From: JAHBXE01 sp044222195
Lineage (GTDB): Bacteria > Planctomycetota > Phycisphaerae > Phycisphaerales > UBA1924
Assembly (NCBI GenBank): GCA_044222195.1
Contig: JBGANS010000002.1
Span: 1 to 64,000, forward strand
Direction: 5' to 3'
Length of the DNA: 64,000 nucleotides
Shown: positions 53,335-63,387 of the stretch, in pieces
Position numbering within the stretch: position 1 is the stretch's first letter
How the letters are laid out: every line of letters starts with the position of its first letter
Made by a program: the position numbers and the translations under genes
The notes under the pieces: generated by a model
The model's database searches: none
Seen by the model: only the letters and a program-made list of their open reading frames with translations
What the model was told of the DNA's origin: nothing

Positions 53335-54618
53335 CTAGCGTGACCGCTGACGCTCAAGGGCTTTCTTGAACCGCTCGTTTGCAAGAGCCTCGCGTCGCGT
53401 CAGTTCAGTTCGAGCGCGGGCTGCCACCAAACGACGTTCGAGTGAACGTTGATTCGCCCCTGTCAGCAATGCGATGCGGTCTGCAAGCACGGACACTCCC
53501 TCACTCGTCCGTCTATCCCATGACTCGTACGCGACCACCAGATGAATGTCTACACGAGTTTCCGTGCTGAGCCAATCACCGTGCGTGGGAATAGTGCCGG
53601 TCGCGCGGGCGGACAACGTCGCCAAACCTGCCGCTTGTGATTTCGTCCAAAGGCTGTCCTTGTAGGCCTGCTCTGCGAGCCGACGACCTTCAGCGGTTGC
53701 CAAGAAGCGTTCGGCTTCTTCCTTGTCCGACCGATCCTCCCTCTCACTGTCGGCCGACACGGTTCGTTCTGCATCACCAATATCGATTGGATTCTTGGCT
53801 GCCTCCTTTTCCAGTGCCGTCAACAACTTCTCCACGCCTTTGGTTGTCAACGCTTCCCGGGCGTGATCAGCCCAGATGTCTGCTTCCTGAAGTCCTGCCA
53901 AGTTTCGGGGACGATTGCGGATGAGGAGTGTCTGAAGTTCGTGAAGCGACCGCTCGGCTTCAAAGAGGTCGTGGTCATCAAGAGCGTGTTGAACATTGAG
54001 CTTTAGGTTGGATACCTCCCGAAGCAGCATCGCCTCCTGCCTCGCCTCTTGCCAACTTCGCACGAGTATTACTGATCCAGCAATGAGGATCGGCAGGAGT
54101 ACCACGACCATGACAACGCGCAAGCCTTTCGGAATCTGTCTCGGTGGGCGATGTGTCTCCAGAACGGCCAGAGCTTCCGCATTTCCATCTACGTCGAGTA
54201 GATGCATCAACAACCGGTCGTCGGCGGCGAAGAGGCCTTCGATGCTGTGAGCGGGAAGCCAGTCTGAAGTCCCGTCAAGCTGCACCAGGTCATCGGGCCC
54301 AACAAGTCCGTCCACCGCCAGCAGCTTCAACCGTTTCGGAAGGAACGGACCAGCCTCTTGGCCGTTCTTGTGTCGCACGCGTATCGGAGGCATGCCGTCC
54401 GCAGCGATGCAGTGGGTTCCGGGCTGGCGACATTCCCGGATGGCCTGCGAGCCAAAAAGACCGCGAGCCTCCCATGCCCATCGCCATGACTTGTCGCCTG
54501 TGGGTCGAATCAGATCATGAGGGGCCAACGACCCCCTCGCCACAATCGCCCGCACTTCTTCAAGGGTAATAGGTGCTAGCGGGCTTCCGCCGTTCTTCTT
54601 GACTTCGAAGGTCGCCAT
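53335..54618 (-). CDS. GYF_2-domain membrane protein
   Basis: 427 residues from the ATG at 54618, with GGAGG just upstream; the longer frame to 54729 is rejected. Two GYF_2-like units lie in the N-terminal half (GGSPLAPITLEEVRAIVARG with DLIRPTGDKSWRWA; GQEAGPFLPKRLKLLAVDGL with DLVQLDGTSDWLPA). A membrane helix (VVMVVVLLPILIAGSVILV) and a charged coiled-coil C-terminus follow. GYF_2 proteins are common in planctomycetes; function unknown. Convergent with the GmrSD-like gene, stops 11 bp apart. Confidence 0.75.
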   Translation of the reverse strand: MATFEVKKNGGSPLAPITLEEVRAIVARGSLAPHDLIRPTGDKSWRWAWEARGLFGSQAIRECRQPGTHCIAADGMPPIRVRHKNGQEAGPFLPKRLKLLAVDGLVGPDDLVQLDGTSDWLPAHSIEGLFAADDRLLMHLLDVDGNAEALAVLETHRPPRQIPKGLRVVMVVVLLPILIAGSVILVRSWQEARQEAMLLREVSNLKLNVQHALDDHDLFEAERSLHELQTLLIRNRPRNLAGLQEADIWADHAREALTTKGVEKLLTALEKEAAKNPIDIGDAERTVSADSEREDRSDKEEAERFLATAEGRRLAEQAYKDSLWTKSQAAGLATLSARATGTIPTHGDWLSTETRVDIHLVVAYESWDRRTSEGVSVLADRIALLTGANQRSLERRLVAARARTELTRREALANERFKKALERQRSR

Positions 54619-54671
54619 TCTCCGCCTCCATCCATCCAAACGGATGTGGACGAAGGTCGTTTTGTTGCGCA

Positions 54672-54944
54672 TTGTCTGTGGCCGCATTGTCTGCGATCCA
54701 CGACGCTGACCACGTGGGTCAATCGTCACTTGCCAAGCAGTTTGGGATCAAAGTGCGGACTCTCCGAGAGGCCCGCGAGATGTCCCAAGAAGACCTCGCG
54801 GATGCGGCCAAGCTGCATCGGACGCACATCAGCCTGATTGAGCGAGGCCAGAGGTCCGTGCGATTGGAAACGATTGTCCGTCTGTCGATGGCTCTCAAAG
54901 TTCAGCCTTCTGAGTTGATGCCTTCAATTCCGAAAGGCAGCTAG
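54672..54944 (+). CDS. XRE-family transcriptional regulator
   Basis: 90 residues from a TTG at 54672; GTG codons at 54678 and 54714 are alternatives. The helix-turn-helix of about 55 residues is clear: LREAREMSQEDLADAAKLHR then THISLIERGQRSVRLETIVR. One-domain regulators like this often control mobile-element or restriction genes. Divergent from the GYF_2 gene by 53 bp, so it may regulate it. The gap to 55,237 shows no gene. Confidence 0.82.
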   Translation: MSVAALSAIHDADHVGQSSLAKQFGIKVRTLREAREMSQEDLADAAKLHRTHISLIERGQRSVRLETIVRLSMALKVQPSELMPSIPKGS

Positions 54945-55237
54945 CTAATCCGAGATCCCCTCCAGATGAGACGAATGCCGCTGGCTCGCTTGCGACGCGA
55001 CAGGTGGCTTTGACCTGTCGCAATTCACGGTTTCGTTCCAAGAAGGAGCTTTCTAGCCCCTTCCAGGCGTCCGAGCGCCCAAAGTCGATTGACATCGGCT
55101 CACGATGTAGATCAACTGGGAGGGATTGAGGCAGACGCCGCGCTAGCGAACTTCCTATTCGCGTTGATGTCGAGCGTTCAATGGAGGATGGCTGGCGATT
55201 CCTGAAGGGTCGTTTGAGCGCTGGGTTGAGGTGCTGC

Positions 55238-58200
55238 ATGAAGACATGTGTGCCCAGATTCAGGACCCGTGGGCGTTCCAGCATTGTCCTACTCGCCATT
55301 TCGTTCTTTGCCGGGATTTCTCATGCACAACCTCGACTCCAGGCAGCGGGGGGCGGCGACGGCGGGCTCGGGTCCCCTGCGATCTCCGATGGGTCCCCAC
55401 CTGCCGGAGATCCTCCGGCATCTCTGGTGGTTGCGCCGCCGCCTACCACAACGATCATTACTCACGGATTCTCAGGGGATGCGACGCCAGGCCACCACTG
55501 GCAGATCGACATGGGGAAGGCGATCAGGGCACGTCATCTTGCGCTGGGAGGCTCAGGGGGCGTGTGGCTGTACTCGCCTTCCACCGGCCGGTGGGTGTTG
55601 CAAGAGGGCACCAACGCTTCCCAGTGCATCGTACTCGTATTTGATTGGGCCGCTGAGTCGGACTTGGTGCAAACCGGTCCCAACTTGAACTTCGCCCAGG
55701 CCGGGGCGGATGCCCTGTACGCCGCGTTGAGAACCCCTTCGGGCAACTCTTTTCCAGTTGCAGACTTGCTCACTGGTCGCAAACTTCACCTCATCGGACA
55801 CAGTCGGGGCGCGTCGGTCAACAGCGAACTCGCGCGACGGCTCATTGCGGCGGGCCACCAGGTTAACCACGTTACGACATTGGACCCCCACCCTGTCACA
55901 CAATCCGGAACTCCGTATCCAAGTCCGGAGTGGGGCGACCCGATTCCGACCACATGGCAAGGCGTTCAGTGGGCAGACAATTACTGGCGAGAAGATCTCG
56001 ATCCGGCTGACTTCAATGGAATGAGCCTCAACGGCTCCACCAATCGACAACTCGACGAGGGCATGCTTGGCCATCCACAGCAGACCTCGGGCTATGCGAC
56101 AGAGCACAGCGACGTTCACCTCTGGTACCACGGGACGATTGACACGACTTGCAATTCCAATTGCGCCGATGGCAAGGACATCACGACCTGGATGCGACTG
56201 AACTGGTGGCCCCCGTTCGCTAGCTGCCCCGGACCAAGTTTCAATTCTTCCGATACTGGATATTTCTTCTTTCTGAACACCCTGATGGGAGGCCAGTATC
56301 CGTGCCAGCTCCCGTCAGGCAATCATCCCACTCCCACGGCACCTCCATTGCTATTTGGAGGTGACTTTGCGTCATCGAGTTGGGCCGGTTGGAAGTACCA
56401 CGGTGGCGGCGGTGATGGCAACATCCTCGGTCAGTACCTGACACTCGGCGCTGATCTGCCGGCGGCAGCTTCATCTTTGACCCACAATCGCCTCTATGTT
56501 CCGGCCGATACCGAACGGCTGGTTTACGACTACAACGTATCGAACGCCGGAACTGAAGAGAGGCTCTATGTCGAACTTGTGGACCGGGAGAACGACAACA
56601 TTTCCTGGCAAATTGAGCAGTTCCCACTCACGCAGGCCACTAACGGTTGGATTGTGGGTCACTCTGTAACGCTTCCGACGTGGGTACCAAGAGGCGGGAC
56701 CTTCCGCCTCCGTTTCAGAGCCACTTGGGATGTCGCCGCGAATGCGACGGTGCACATTGACAATGTCCGACTGGAACGATCCGCCGCTCCCTCCAGCATC
56801 AACGTGTCCATAACGCAGTTGTCACCAAATCCTGCCGCCCCTGGAGAGTCTGTGACTATCGCGGGGACGGCAATGTACAACACTGGCGCTCCGGTTGGCA
56901 GCGGGACGGCGATGATTGCGACGGGTGGCGTGCAGTGGACAGCGCCATTGTCGCCATCTGGCTCCTTCTCCCGGATCATTTCGGCTCCCTCGTCAAGCCA
57001 GAATGTCACGGTGACGGTGACAGTCGGCAATGCCACCGGCAGCACCAGTCAGTTCCTTTCAATTACACCGCCTGGGGGCGGCTCGGGTTATGAGTTTGTG
57101 GAATCCCTCACTTGTCGCTCTGTGAGTTCGACGACGGGACTCCCGTCCGGTGTGAGGCCAGCGTTTGCCTGTACCGATTCGCGCATGTATGTCTGGACTG
57201 AGTTACGGGACATCACGGCAAGCAATCTCTGGGTTCGATGGCGGTTCTATTCTCCAGGCGGACAGCACTGGTATACGACCGACTCTGTGAGTGGTCCAGT
57301 GTGGCCGGGGCCCTCGTATTTTTCCTGGTGGATAGATGTTCAAGGCGGGAACATGGGTCAGTGGGAGGGCCTATGGAGAGTTGACACACAGGTCAGAACA
57401 GGAACGAGTTGGGTGACTCGCGCATCCAATTCATTCGCCATTCAGTACTCCCTTGGTCAATACCTGATGGCGCAGGGCTTTACGGGAGCGCCCAACTATT
57501 TGCCCGTCAACCCGACCAACACGTTCTATCAGGATCAGCCGGCAGTCTGGACGTGGAGTGAGCTGCGATTGGTGCGGCCAGTACTGTCGCTTCGGTGGAA
57601 GTTCTTTGAGCCAGCAGGTGGCCTGTTTCATCAGTTTGACTCGCTGACGGATAGCCCCACGAATGAATGGTGGGACACCTATCGACTTGGAGTGTACCTG
57701 GATATCGCAGGCACCCAAGCCGCAAACAAGTGCGGTCGTTGGCGCGTTGAAATGTACTCTGCGAACTGCGGCGGAACCTATGAGTTGGTTTACACCGACA
57801 ATTTCCAGCTTATGGAGCGTCCTTCGCTATCGCCAGTTGCAACGGCGGCCCAAGTTGGCGGGACGCCCTTGCCTGGGCAGGTAGTTACGCTCCAAGGGTC
57901 CGCAACGGATAACACCTACTTGGATGTTGTCGAGTTGTGGTACAACGATGGGGCTTGGCAGAGCCTGACCCTTGCAGCCGGCATCAACAATGCGGAGTTC
58001 AGCCAGCAATGCCAGATTGGGCCGTTCCAAGCGGGAACGGTCGTCCACTACTATGCGAAAGCCCGGGATACATCTGGCAACGAAGCCACAAGCGCCGTGC
58101 AATCCTTCCAGGTAAACGACCCGTGCGTAGCCCCGGTCCTGACTCAGCATCCAACTAATCAGAACTCATGTGCAGGACCTGGTTCTGTCAGTTTTGTCGT

Positions 58201-60175
58201 ATCGGCGACCGGAACTCCATTGCTGTCGTACCAGTGGCGGAAGAATCAACATGACATTCAGGGAGCGACTGGAGTCAGTCTGGCGATCAGCCCGGTGACG
58301 CCAGCGGATGCCGGTGTCTATGACTGCCGCGTGACCAACAGTTGTGGATCGACGACTAGCAACTCGGCGACCCTAACCGTAAGCCCTCCTCCGACTTTCT
58401 CTCAGCATCCCCAACCGCAGACTGTATGTGAGGGCGCATCGGTCAGTTTCAACGTGAATGCGAGCAATGCGAGCACCTTCCAATGGCGACGGAACGGAGC
58501 GAACTTGAGCAACGTGCCCCCGTTCTCGGGGGCACATACACCAACATTGTCGATTAGTGCGGCCAGCGCCGGGTACCCTCCAAACATGGGTCAGGCGGGC
58601 ACCTATGACTGCGTTGTGTCGGGCTGCGGATCGGCTACCAGCAACGGCGCAAATCTTCAGGTGAACAGAGCGCCAGTGATTGTGCACCATCCGACGACGC
58701 AAAGCGTATTGCCGGGCCAACCCGCGTCGTTCAGCGTGGCAGCGTCAGTAAGCGGCGCGGCAACCTATCAGTGGCGCAGGAACGGCATCAATATCGCAGA
58801 TGGAGGAACCGTTTCGGGCGCCACGACAAGCACGATTACGTGTAGTGCGGCGGAGGTGCGAGATGCCGGCCGGTACTCGTGCGCGGTCAGTAACGGATGC
58901 GGAACCGCCTATAGCCACGACGCATTTCTGGTTGTTGCAGGGCAGTCGTGTGCAACAATATGGCGTAACAGCATCGGAATGCCAGGTGTGAATGCCAGAG
59001 TCCAACGGATCTGCTCGCTACCGAACGGCGATGTGATTGTTGGTGGTGAATTCACAAGTGGGGGAGGAGTGGCCCTGGGTCACATCGGGCGCTGGAATGG
59101 TGCCGATTGGCAATCCTTGGGGTCTGGACTAGATGGTGTAGCCGTACTTGACATAGTGATGCGGTCGGGTACGAGCCTAGTGGCCGGTGGACACTTCTGG
59201 ACAGCAGGAGGTCAGACCGCGTCCAACATTGCGCAGTGGGATGGGACGGCATGGGCACCGCTCGGAGACGGTCTCAATGCGGAGGTGTGGGCCTTAACAA
59301 CCTTGCCCAATGGAAACCTCGTCGCGGCGGGGAACTTCACCAATGCCGGCCTGATGCACGTGGGATGTTGGAATGGATCAGCTTGGTCGCCCTTGGGCAG
59401 CGGGTTCGATGAAGGCAGTTTTGTCCTATCGCTGACGACCCTCACCAATGGTGATGTCGTGGCGGGCGGAGGCTTTGCCGCCGTAGGCGGCAATGCGGCG
59501 AGCAATATCGCGCGATGGAATGGCACATCGTGGCTGGCCCTCGGTTCGGGCCTCGACGGAATGGTCTGGGCCCTCGAAGTGCTGCCCAACGGTGACCTTG
59601 TGGCAGGCGGTGCCTTCACAACAATCGGCGGAGGAACACCCACCAATCATGTCGCAAAGTGGGATGGCGCGTCCTGGTCTGCTTTGGGCCAAGGGGTAAG
59701 CAACGGCCAGTTCAACAGCATTGTGACTGCGCTGGAAACGCAGGGGAATGGCGACCTGATCGCGGGCGGGTACTTCAGCATAGCGGGCGGCGCTGAAGCA
59801 AAAGGAGTCGCTCGCTGGAACGGCACAGAATGGGCACCTTTGGGAGCTGGCATTGGCCGCGAAGGTTTTCCCGCAGGGTTTGTGTTCGCGATTGAGTGTC
59901 TCCCCAATGGGGAAACCGCCGTAGGGGGTGAATACACAAGCGCGGGGGGAGCAGCAGCCAATAACCTCGCAGTGTGGGGATGTTCTGAGTGCTACGCGAA
60001 CTGCGACGAATCAACCGGCTCGCCGCCGCTTACCGCGAACGACTTTCAATGCTTCATCAACAAGTTTGCAGCGGGTGATCCATACGCGAATTGCGATGGC
60101 TCAACCGGCACGCCCGCGCTCACGGCGAACGATTTCCAGTGCTTCATCAACCAGTACGCTTTCGGTTGCCCTTGA
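55238..60175 (+). CDS. Giant secreted lipase-like/Ig/propeller/dockerin protein
   Basis: 1,645 residues from the ATG at 55238 (GAGGTG upstream); signal peptide SSIVLLAISFFAGISHA. Residues about 70-300 are an alpha/beta-hydrolase: ITHGFSGDATPGH (oxyanion) and LIGHSRGASVNSELA (Ser nucleophile). Beta-sandwich domains follow. Then come three Ig-like domains with paired Cys and YQWRKN/FQWRRN/YQWRRN motifs. A propeller-like array repeats WNGTxWxPLGxG and LPNGDLVAGGxF about seven times. The C-terminal tandem dockerin-like tail (ANCDxSTGxPxLTANDFQC) matches the astacin-kelch protein. Extracellular hydrolase with adhesion-like modules, by inference. Confidence 0.9.
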   Translation: MKTCVPRFRTRGRSSIVLLAISFFAGISHAQPRLQAAGGGDGGLGSPAISDGSPPAGDPPASLVVAPPPTTTIITHGFSGDATPGHHWQIDMGKAIRARHLALGGSGGVWLYSPSTGRWVLQEGTNASQCIVLVFDWAAESDLVQTGPNLNFAQAGADALYAALRTPSGNSFPVADLLTGRKLHLIGHSRGASVNSELARRLIAAGHQVNHVTTLDPHPVTQSGTPYPSPEWGDPIPTTWQGVQWADNYWREDLDPADFNGMSLNGSTNRQLDEGMLGHPQQTSGYATEHSDVHLWYHGTIDTTCNSNCADGKDITTWMRLNWWPPFASCPGPSFNSSDTGYFFFLNTLMGGQYPCQLPSGNHPTPTAPPLLFGGDFASSSWAGWKYHGGGGDGNILGQYLTLGADLPAAASSLTHNRLYVPADTERLVYDYNVSNAGTEERLYVELVDRENDNISWQIEQFPLTQATNGWIVGHSVTLPTWVPRGGTFRLRFRATWDVAANATVHIDNVRLERSAAPSSINVSITQLSPNPAAPGESVTIAGTAMYNTGAPVGSGTAMIATGGVQWTAPLSPSGSFSRIISAPSSSQNVTVTVTVGNATGSTSQFLSITPPGGGSGYEFVESLTCRSVSSTTGLPSGVRPAFACTDSRMYVWTELRDITASNLWVRWRFYSPGGQHWYTTDSVSGPVWPGPSYFSWWIDVQGGNMGQWEGLWRVDTQVRTGTSWVTRASNSFAIQYSLGQYLMAQGFTGAPNYLPVNPTNTFYQDQPAVWTWSELRLVRPVLSLRWKFFEPAGGLFHQFDSLTDSPTNEWWDTYRLGVYLDIAGTQAANKCGRWRVEMYSANCGGTYELVYTDNFQLMERPSLSPVATAAQVGGTPLPGQVVTLQGSATDNTYLDVVELWYNDGAWQSLTLAAGINNAEFSQQCQIGPFQAGTVVHYYAKARDTSGNEATSAVQSFQVNDPCVAPVLTQHPTNQNSCAGPGSVSFVVSATGTPLLSYQWRKNQHDIQGATGVSLAISPVTPADAGVYDCRVTNSCGSTTSNSATLTVSPPPTFSQHPQPQTVCEGASVSFNVNASNASTFQWRRNGANLSNVPPFSGAHTPTLSISAASAGYPPNMGQAGTYDCVVSGCGSATSNGANLQVNRAPVIVHHPTTQSVLPGQPASFSVAASVSGAATYQWRRNGINIADGGTVSGATTSTITCSAAEVRDAGRYSCAVSNGCGTAYSHDAFLVVAGQSCATIWRNSIGMPGVNARVQRICSLPNGDVIVGGEFTSGGGVALGHIGRWNGADWQSLGSGLDGVAVLDIVMRSGTSLVAGGHFWTAGGQTASNIAQWDGTAWAPLGDGLNAEVWALTTLPNGNLVAAGNFTNAGLMHVGCWNGSAWSPLGSGFDEGSFVLSLTTLTNGDVVAGGGFAAVGGNAASNIARWNGTSWLALGSGLDGMVWALEVLPNGDLVAGGAFTTIGGGTPTNHVAKWDGASWSALGQGVSNGQFNSIVTALETQGNGDLIAGGYFSIAGGAEAKGVARWNGTEWAPLGAGIGREGFPAGFVFAIECLPNGETAVGGEYTSAGGAAANNLAVWGCSECYANCDESTGSPPLTANDFQCFINKFAAGDPYANCDGSTGTPALTANDFQCFINQYAFGCP

Positions 60176-60209
60176 GAATCAGCGTTTGGCAACGTCAAGT
60201 CTCAGGGAG

Positions 60210-60440
60210 TCAGTTCATCGGGTCCGTTGCGGGTCCGTTCTTGCATGCCCAGACGAGGTACTGAACTGCCCTTGCTTTGTCGGCCTCGGTACAAAACGTC
60301 TCGTGCGAGATCACGCCCATGTCTCTCGCTGCGGCAAGGGCTCTGGCGAAACCGGTCAGGGCTCGGTCCAACGTGTCCGCCTGTGAATCGTTCAACTGCA
60401 ACACAATGCAATCGTCTGGGATAGAGATGGTCCTTGGCAT
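60210..60440 (-). CDS. Small hypothetical protein
   Basis: 76 residues from the ATG at 60440, supported by AAGGGG upstream. MPRTISIPDDCIVLQLNDSQ then LDRALTGFARALAAARDMG looks like a compact alpha/beta protein. No known family. It precedes no gene on its strand (the next gene to the left is convergent) but follows the recombinase by 41 bp, so may be co-transcribed with it. Confidence 0.65.
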   Translation of the reverse strand: MPRTISIPDDCIVLQLNDSQADTLDRALTGFARALAAARDMGVISHETFCTEADKARAVQYLVWACKNGPATDPMN

Positions 60441-60481
60441 GGTCGAATCCCCTTGAGTGATCGTTATCTTTCGATTGACAC

Positions 60482-61405
60482 CTAGAACGCGATGCGCTCT
60501 GCCGCTGCCTGAAGCTGGTCCGCCGTGCGAGCAACGTATCGCTTCGTCGTGTTCAAGTTGTCGTGGCCGAGCAGGCTCGCCAGTCCGACAAGGTCATTGG
60601 ATGTTGAGGCAAGAAACTCGTGCCCGAATACATGGCGCAGTAGATGGGGATGGACGCGCACGCCGCAGATTGCGGAGTATTTCGAGCAGATCGCCCGTAC
60701 CCCTCGCGTCGTCAACGGGCCGCGTTCACCGACCAGAACCTTCGGAGTCGGTAGTGGAGGACGAGCATCCAGGTACGACTGAAGCGGGCGGCGGGCGGCG
60801 AGCGGTATCGGAACAGTTCGCTGCTTGCCGCCTTTCGCCAGGCGGAACGTGGCCCACCCTGACCGCTCGGAGAGGGAGAGGTCAGTCATGTCGAGGCCGA
60901 CAAGCTCGCTGACGCGACAACCGGTGTAGAGCAGGACGTTGAAGATCGCAGCAGCCCTGAGATCCTGACGTGCCTCGCATTCCCTCAGTAGCTTTCGAAT
61001 CTCGGACCGAGCGAGAGTTTTTGGAGCCAGTTCCTGCCGTCGAAGTTCCTTGACTCCCTCCGCTGGAGACTTGGCGACCTGGCCAATGTCCCTCAGCCAC
61101 GAAAAGAAACGGCGAATAGAAACGAGGTTCCGGTTGACCGTTGAGACTGCCTGGTTGCGGTCGCGGCGCAGGGTGTCCCGGAAGTCGGCCACATCCCTCG
61201 TTGTCGTCCTGGTCGGATCGAAGGGCTCCCGGTTGGCATGGACGAACCACCGTCCGAACTTGAAGATGTCGGAGCGGACGGCCCGCTGACTCGCTGCCGC
61301 GTAGTCGTTCTCCGCGAAGAGGGCATCCACCAAAGGGTCGAGTGTTGATGCCAAGGAAGCCTCAAATTCATTATCAAACGAGTTCTGCATGGCTTCTGAC
61401 TCCAA
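60482..61405 (-). CDS. Tyrosine recombinase (XerC/D-like integrase)
   Basis: 307 residues (second ATG at residue 6). An N-terminal SAM-like DNA-binding core (about 20-115; RNLVSIRRFFSWL) and a catalytic domain: R164 in TGCRVSEL, H254-LL-R257, H281 in LLGHDNLN and Y290 in TKRYV. All five main residues are present. Probably the integrase of the second element. Its C-terminus (ADQLQAAAERIAF) differs from the WREWHG remnant next to the tRNA fragments, so it is not the enzyme that left those tails. Confidence 0.93.
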   Translation of the reverse strand: MESEAMQNSFDNEFEASLASTLDPLVDALFAENDYAAASQRAVRSDIFKFGRWFVHANREPFDPTRTTTRDVADFRDTLRRDRNQAVSTVNRNLVSIRRFFSWLRDIGQVAKSPAEGVKELRRQELAPKTLARSEIRKLLRECEARQDLRAAAIFNVLLYTGCRVSELVGLDMTDLSLSERSGWATFRLAKGGKQRTVPIPLAARRPLQSYLDARPPLPTPKVLVGERGPLTTRGVRAICSKYSAICGVRVHPHLLRHVFGHEFLASTSNDLVGLASLLGHDNLNTTKRYVARTADQLQAAAERIAF

Positions 61406-61456
61406 AGTAGACAGAAAGTGGACAATTCGTTAGTCCTATTGGGGTGATAAGGGCTC

Positions 61457-61996
61457 TTATCGCTCCACATTCCCGCCCGAGTTCTGGCGGGTCAAATGAC
61501 GAAAGACGGCGGTGAGGATCGTGGCGTCATCTACGCCTGAGAGTCCGTCTGGGAAGCACGAAGACCTTGCCGTGAGCGCGGTTTCGACGTTGACCCCTTC
61601 AAGCCCGAGTTGTCTCAAGCTGTCGAGGAGCGACTGGCCCTGAGGATCGGTACGAGTGCGGGGACTGCCGCGTGGCTTTGGAACGTTCCAACCGGCAGCG
61701 CGGGATGGTCGAGTGCCAGCCGCCTCCACCCGACGCGCGTAGAACAGCACCGCCGCCCCGTTGACGCCGCAGTTGGTCGCCTTGACCTTCAGGCAGGCGG
61801 CCTGCCCTGCCGCGTCGTAGAAAGGTCGATTCGTTTCCGCGTTTCGTCTTGGCGCGGGAAGGGTTCCATCCCGAAGCAACTGATAGAAGCGAGTCCGCGA
61901 GAGTCCGCAGAGCCTCGCCATCTCGGCGATGGTCACGGCTGCTTTCTGGCACAAAGGCAACGGTGAATGGGCATCTGATTGACGGTAAGTGGGCAT
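61457..61996 (-). CDS. MerR-like/excisionase-type HTH protein
   Basis: 179 residues. VTIAEMARLCGLSRTRFYQL is a winged-helix HTH of the MerR/excisionase type, followed by LLRDGTLPAPRRNAETNRPF. The middle and end are basic/Pro-rich (WNVPKPRGSPRTRTDP) and then helical (LLDSLRQLGLEGVNVE). It lies between the recombinase and RuvB-like genes, same strand, and probably directs excision or regulates the integrase. Confidence 0.78.
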   Translation of the reverse strand: MPTYRQSDAHSPLPLCQKAAVTIAEMARLCGLSRTRFYQLLRDGTLPAPRRNAETNRPFYDAAGQAACLKVKATNCGVNGAAVLFYARRVEAAGTRPSRAAGWNVPKPRGSPRTRTDPQGQSLLDSLRQLGLEGVNVETALTARSSCFPDGLSGVDDATILTAVFRHLTRQNSGGNVER

Positions 61997-62048
61997 GATG
62001 TGGACTCCGTTGATGATGCGGCTCGCGTGACTCTGCCGTTGAGATCAC

Positions 62049-63002
62049 TCAGGGCTTCTGCCGCTGACGGATGTGATCCCAACCCTTCGCGGTCAGAATC
62101 CGTCCAGTCTGAGAGCGTTCGATCAGGTCGGCGTCAAGGAGCTTGACCTCGATGGATCGACTCACGGTGAGCGCATCGAGACGAAGCTTCGACGCCACGA
62201 CGGTCAGGCGTACCGGTCCCTGTGCGTTGGCGAGTATGCCGAGATATTTCTGCTGATCCGCATCCAGGCCGAGCGAGTCCAACCCTTCGATGTCGAGCGT
62301 CTGTTGCAGGGCCGCATCGCCGGACCAACCAAGACCGCGTGCCGTTGCCGTCCGATGGACCGATTCGAGGAGCCGGACCCCCAATCGAGGCGTTCCGAAT
62401 GACCGCTTTGCGATCTCGGCGAGTACTCCATCTTCGACGGGCCAACCCAACTGGCGGGTCTTCTGCTTGAGGATGGCGATCAGATCGTCTTCCGAATACC
62501 GCTGGAGCGGACAGATCACTTTGAAGCGGTCTGCCAAGGGCCGAAGTAGGGCTTCCGGGTTGGTGGTAGCTCCGACGATGGTGAGCCGGGCGACCTTCAA
62601 GCGAGTCACCCGGTTCGATTGTCCGTCGCAAATGTGGATGACTCCCTCGTCGAGAACCTTGAGCAACGCCACTTGGCAAGCGGCGGGTAGCTCATGAATC
62701 TCGTCTAGGAACACCACAGCCTTGTCGGTTGCTTGGATGAGAAGCCCGTTGAGGGCAGGGATGGTTGCAAGCGTCTGACCCAAGACCTCGATGTAGTCCG
62801 AGGCCATCTCGGCGGCGAGCAATCGGGCGAGCATCGACTTGCCGACGCCTGCGGCTGCCGTCAGCAGGATTGACGGGAGAGGGGATCCATCGGCACAGGC
62901 CGCTTCGACCGCAACCTTGAGCTTCTCGACCACCGCTCTCTGTCCGATGACGTGGCTGAGCGTCGGAGGCGCGGGGTGGGGGGATGAGGCGTTGTCTGGC
63001 AT
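62049..63002 (-). CDS. RuvB-like AAA+ ATPase
   Basis: 317 residues from the ATG at 63002 with GGAG upstream. Walker A is about 50-57 (AAAGVGKS), Walker B VVFLDEIHE (97-105), sensor 1 GATTNPE, Arg finger ADRFK. The layout and C-terminal winged helix (LTVVASKLRLDALTVSRSIE) match RuvB, but the protein is shorter at the N-terminus and diverged, and no RuvA or RuvC is nearby. In a mobile element it may drive branch migration during excision. The stretch 63,003-63,347 upstream shows no gene. Confidence 0.88.
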   Translation of the reverse strand: MPDNASSPHPAPPTLSHVIGQRAVVEKLKVAVEAACADGSPLPSILLTAAAGVGKSMLARLLAAEMASDYIEVLGQTLATIPALNGLLIQATDKAVVFLDEIHELPAACQVALLKVLDEGVIHICDGQSNRVTRLKVARLTIVGATTNPEALLRPLADRFKVICPLQRYSEDDLIAILKQKTRQLGWPVEDGVLAEIAKRSFGTPRLGVRLLESVHRTATARGLGWSGDAALQQTLDIEGLDSLGLDADQQKYLGILANAQGPVRLTVVASKLRLDALTVSRSIEVKLLDADLIERSQTGRILTAKGWDHIRQRQKP

Positions 63003-63347
63003 TGGGAGTCTCCGTGTTGCAGTCGTCGAAGCCTTGCGTTGGCTCGTGTGAAACGAGCCAGCGAGAATCACGTGGCCAGCCTCGCGGCGGGATCAAGTGC
63101 CGAGGGTCGATAGGTTGCTGGGAGGGCGTGAAACCTTAAAAAACGGCGATCCCGAGCGACCAGAAGGGGTGCGAAGCTACCGAAGCTATCGATTCTCTGG
63201 GATGCGGTACTCCCGCTGGAGTCAGTGAGAGCGTGTTCCGGGGCATCGCCTTCACTTGCGGGGAAACGTCACCGGCAGAAGTTTTCGGCACAATGCGATA
63301 CCGTGCACGGGGGCCGGATCCCCTCGTAATGCTGCTCGTTCCGCGCC

Positions 63348-63387
63348 AAAAGAAAACTCCCGCAATCCCAAGCCCAACCTATTGCGG
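63348..63387 (-). terminator. Intrinsic terminator of a small minus-strand gene
   Basis: Seven-bp stem CCGCAAT (63360-63366) with ATTGCGG (63381-63387) and a minus-strand U-rich stretch (plus-strand AAAAGAAAA around 63348-63356). It overlaps the stop of the small minus-strand frame. Confidence 0.6.
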
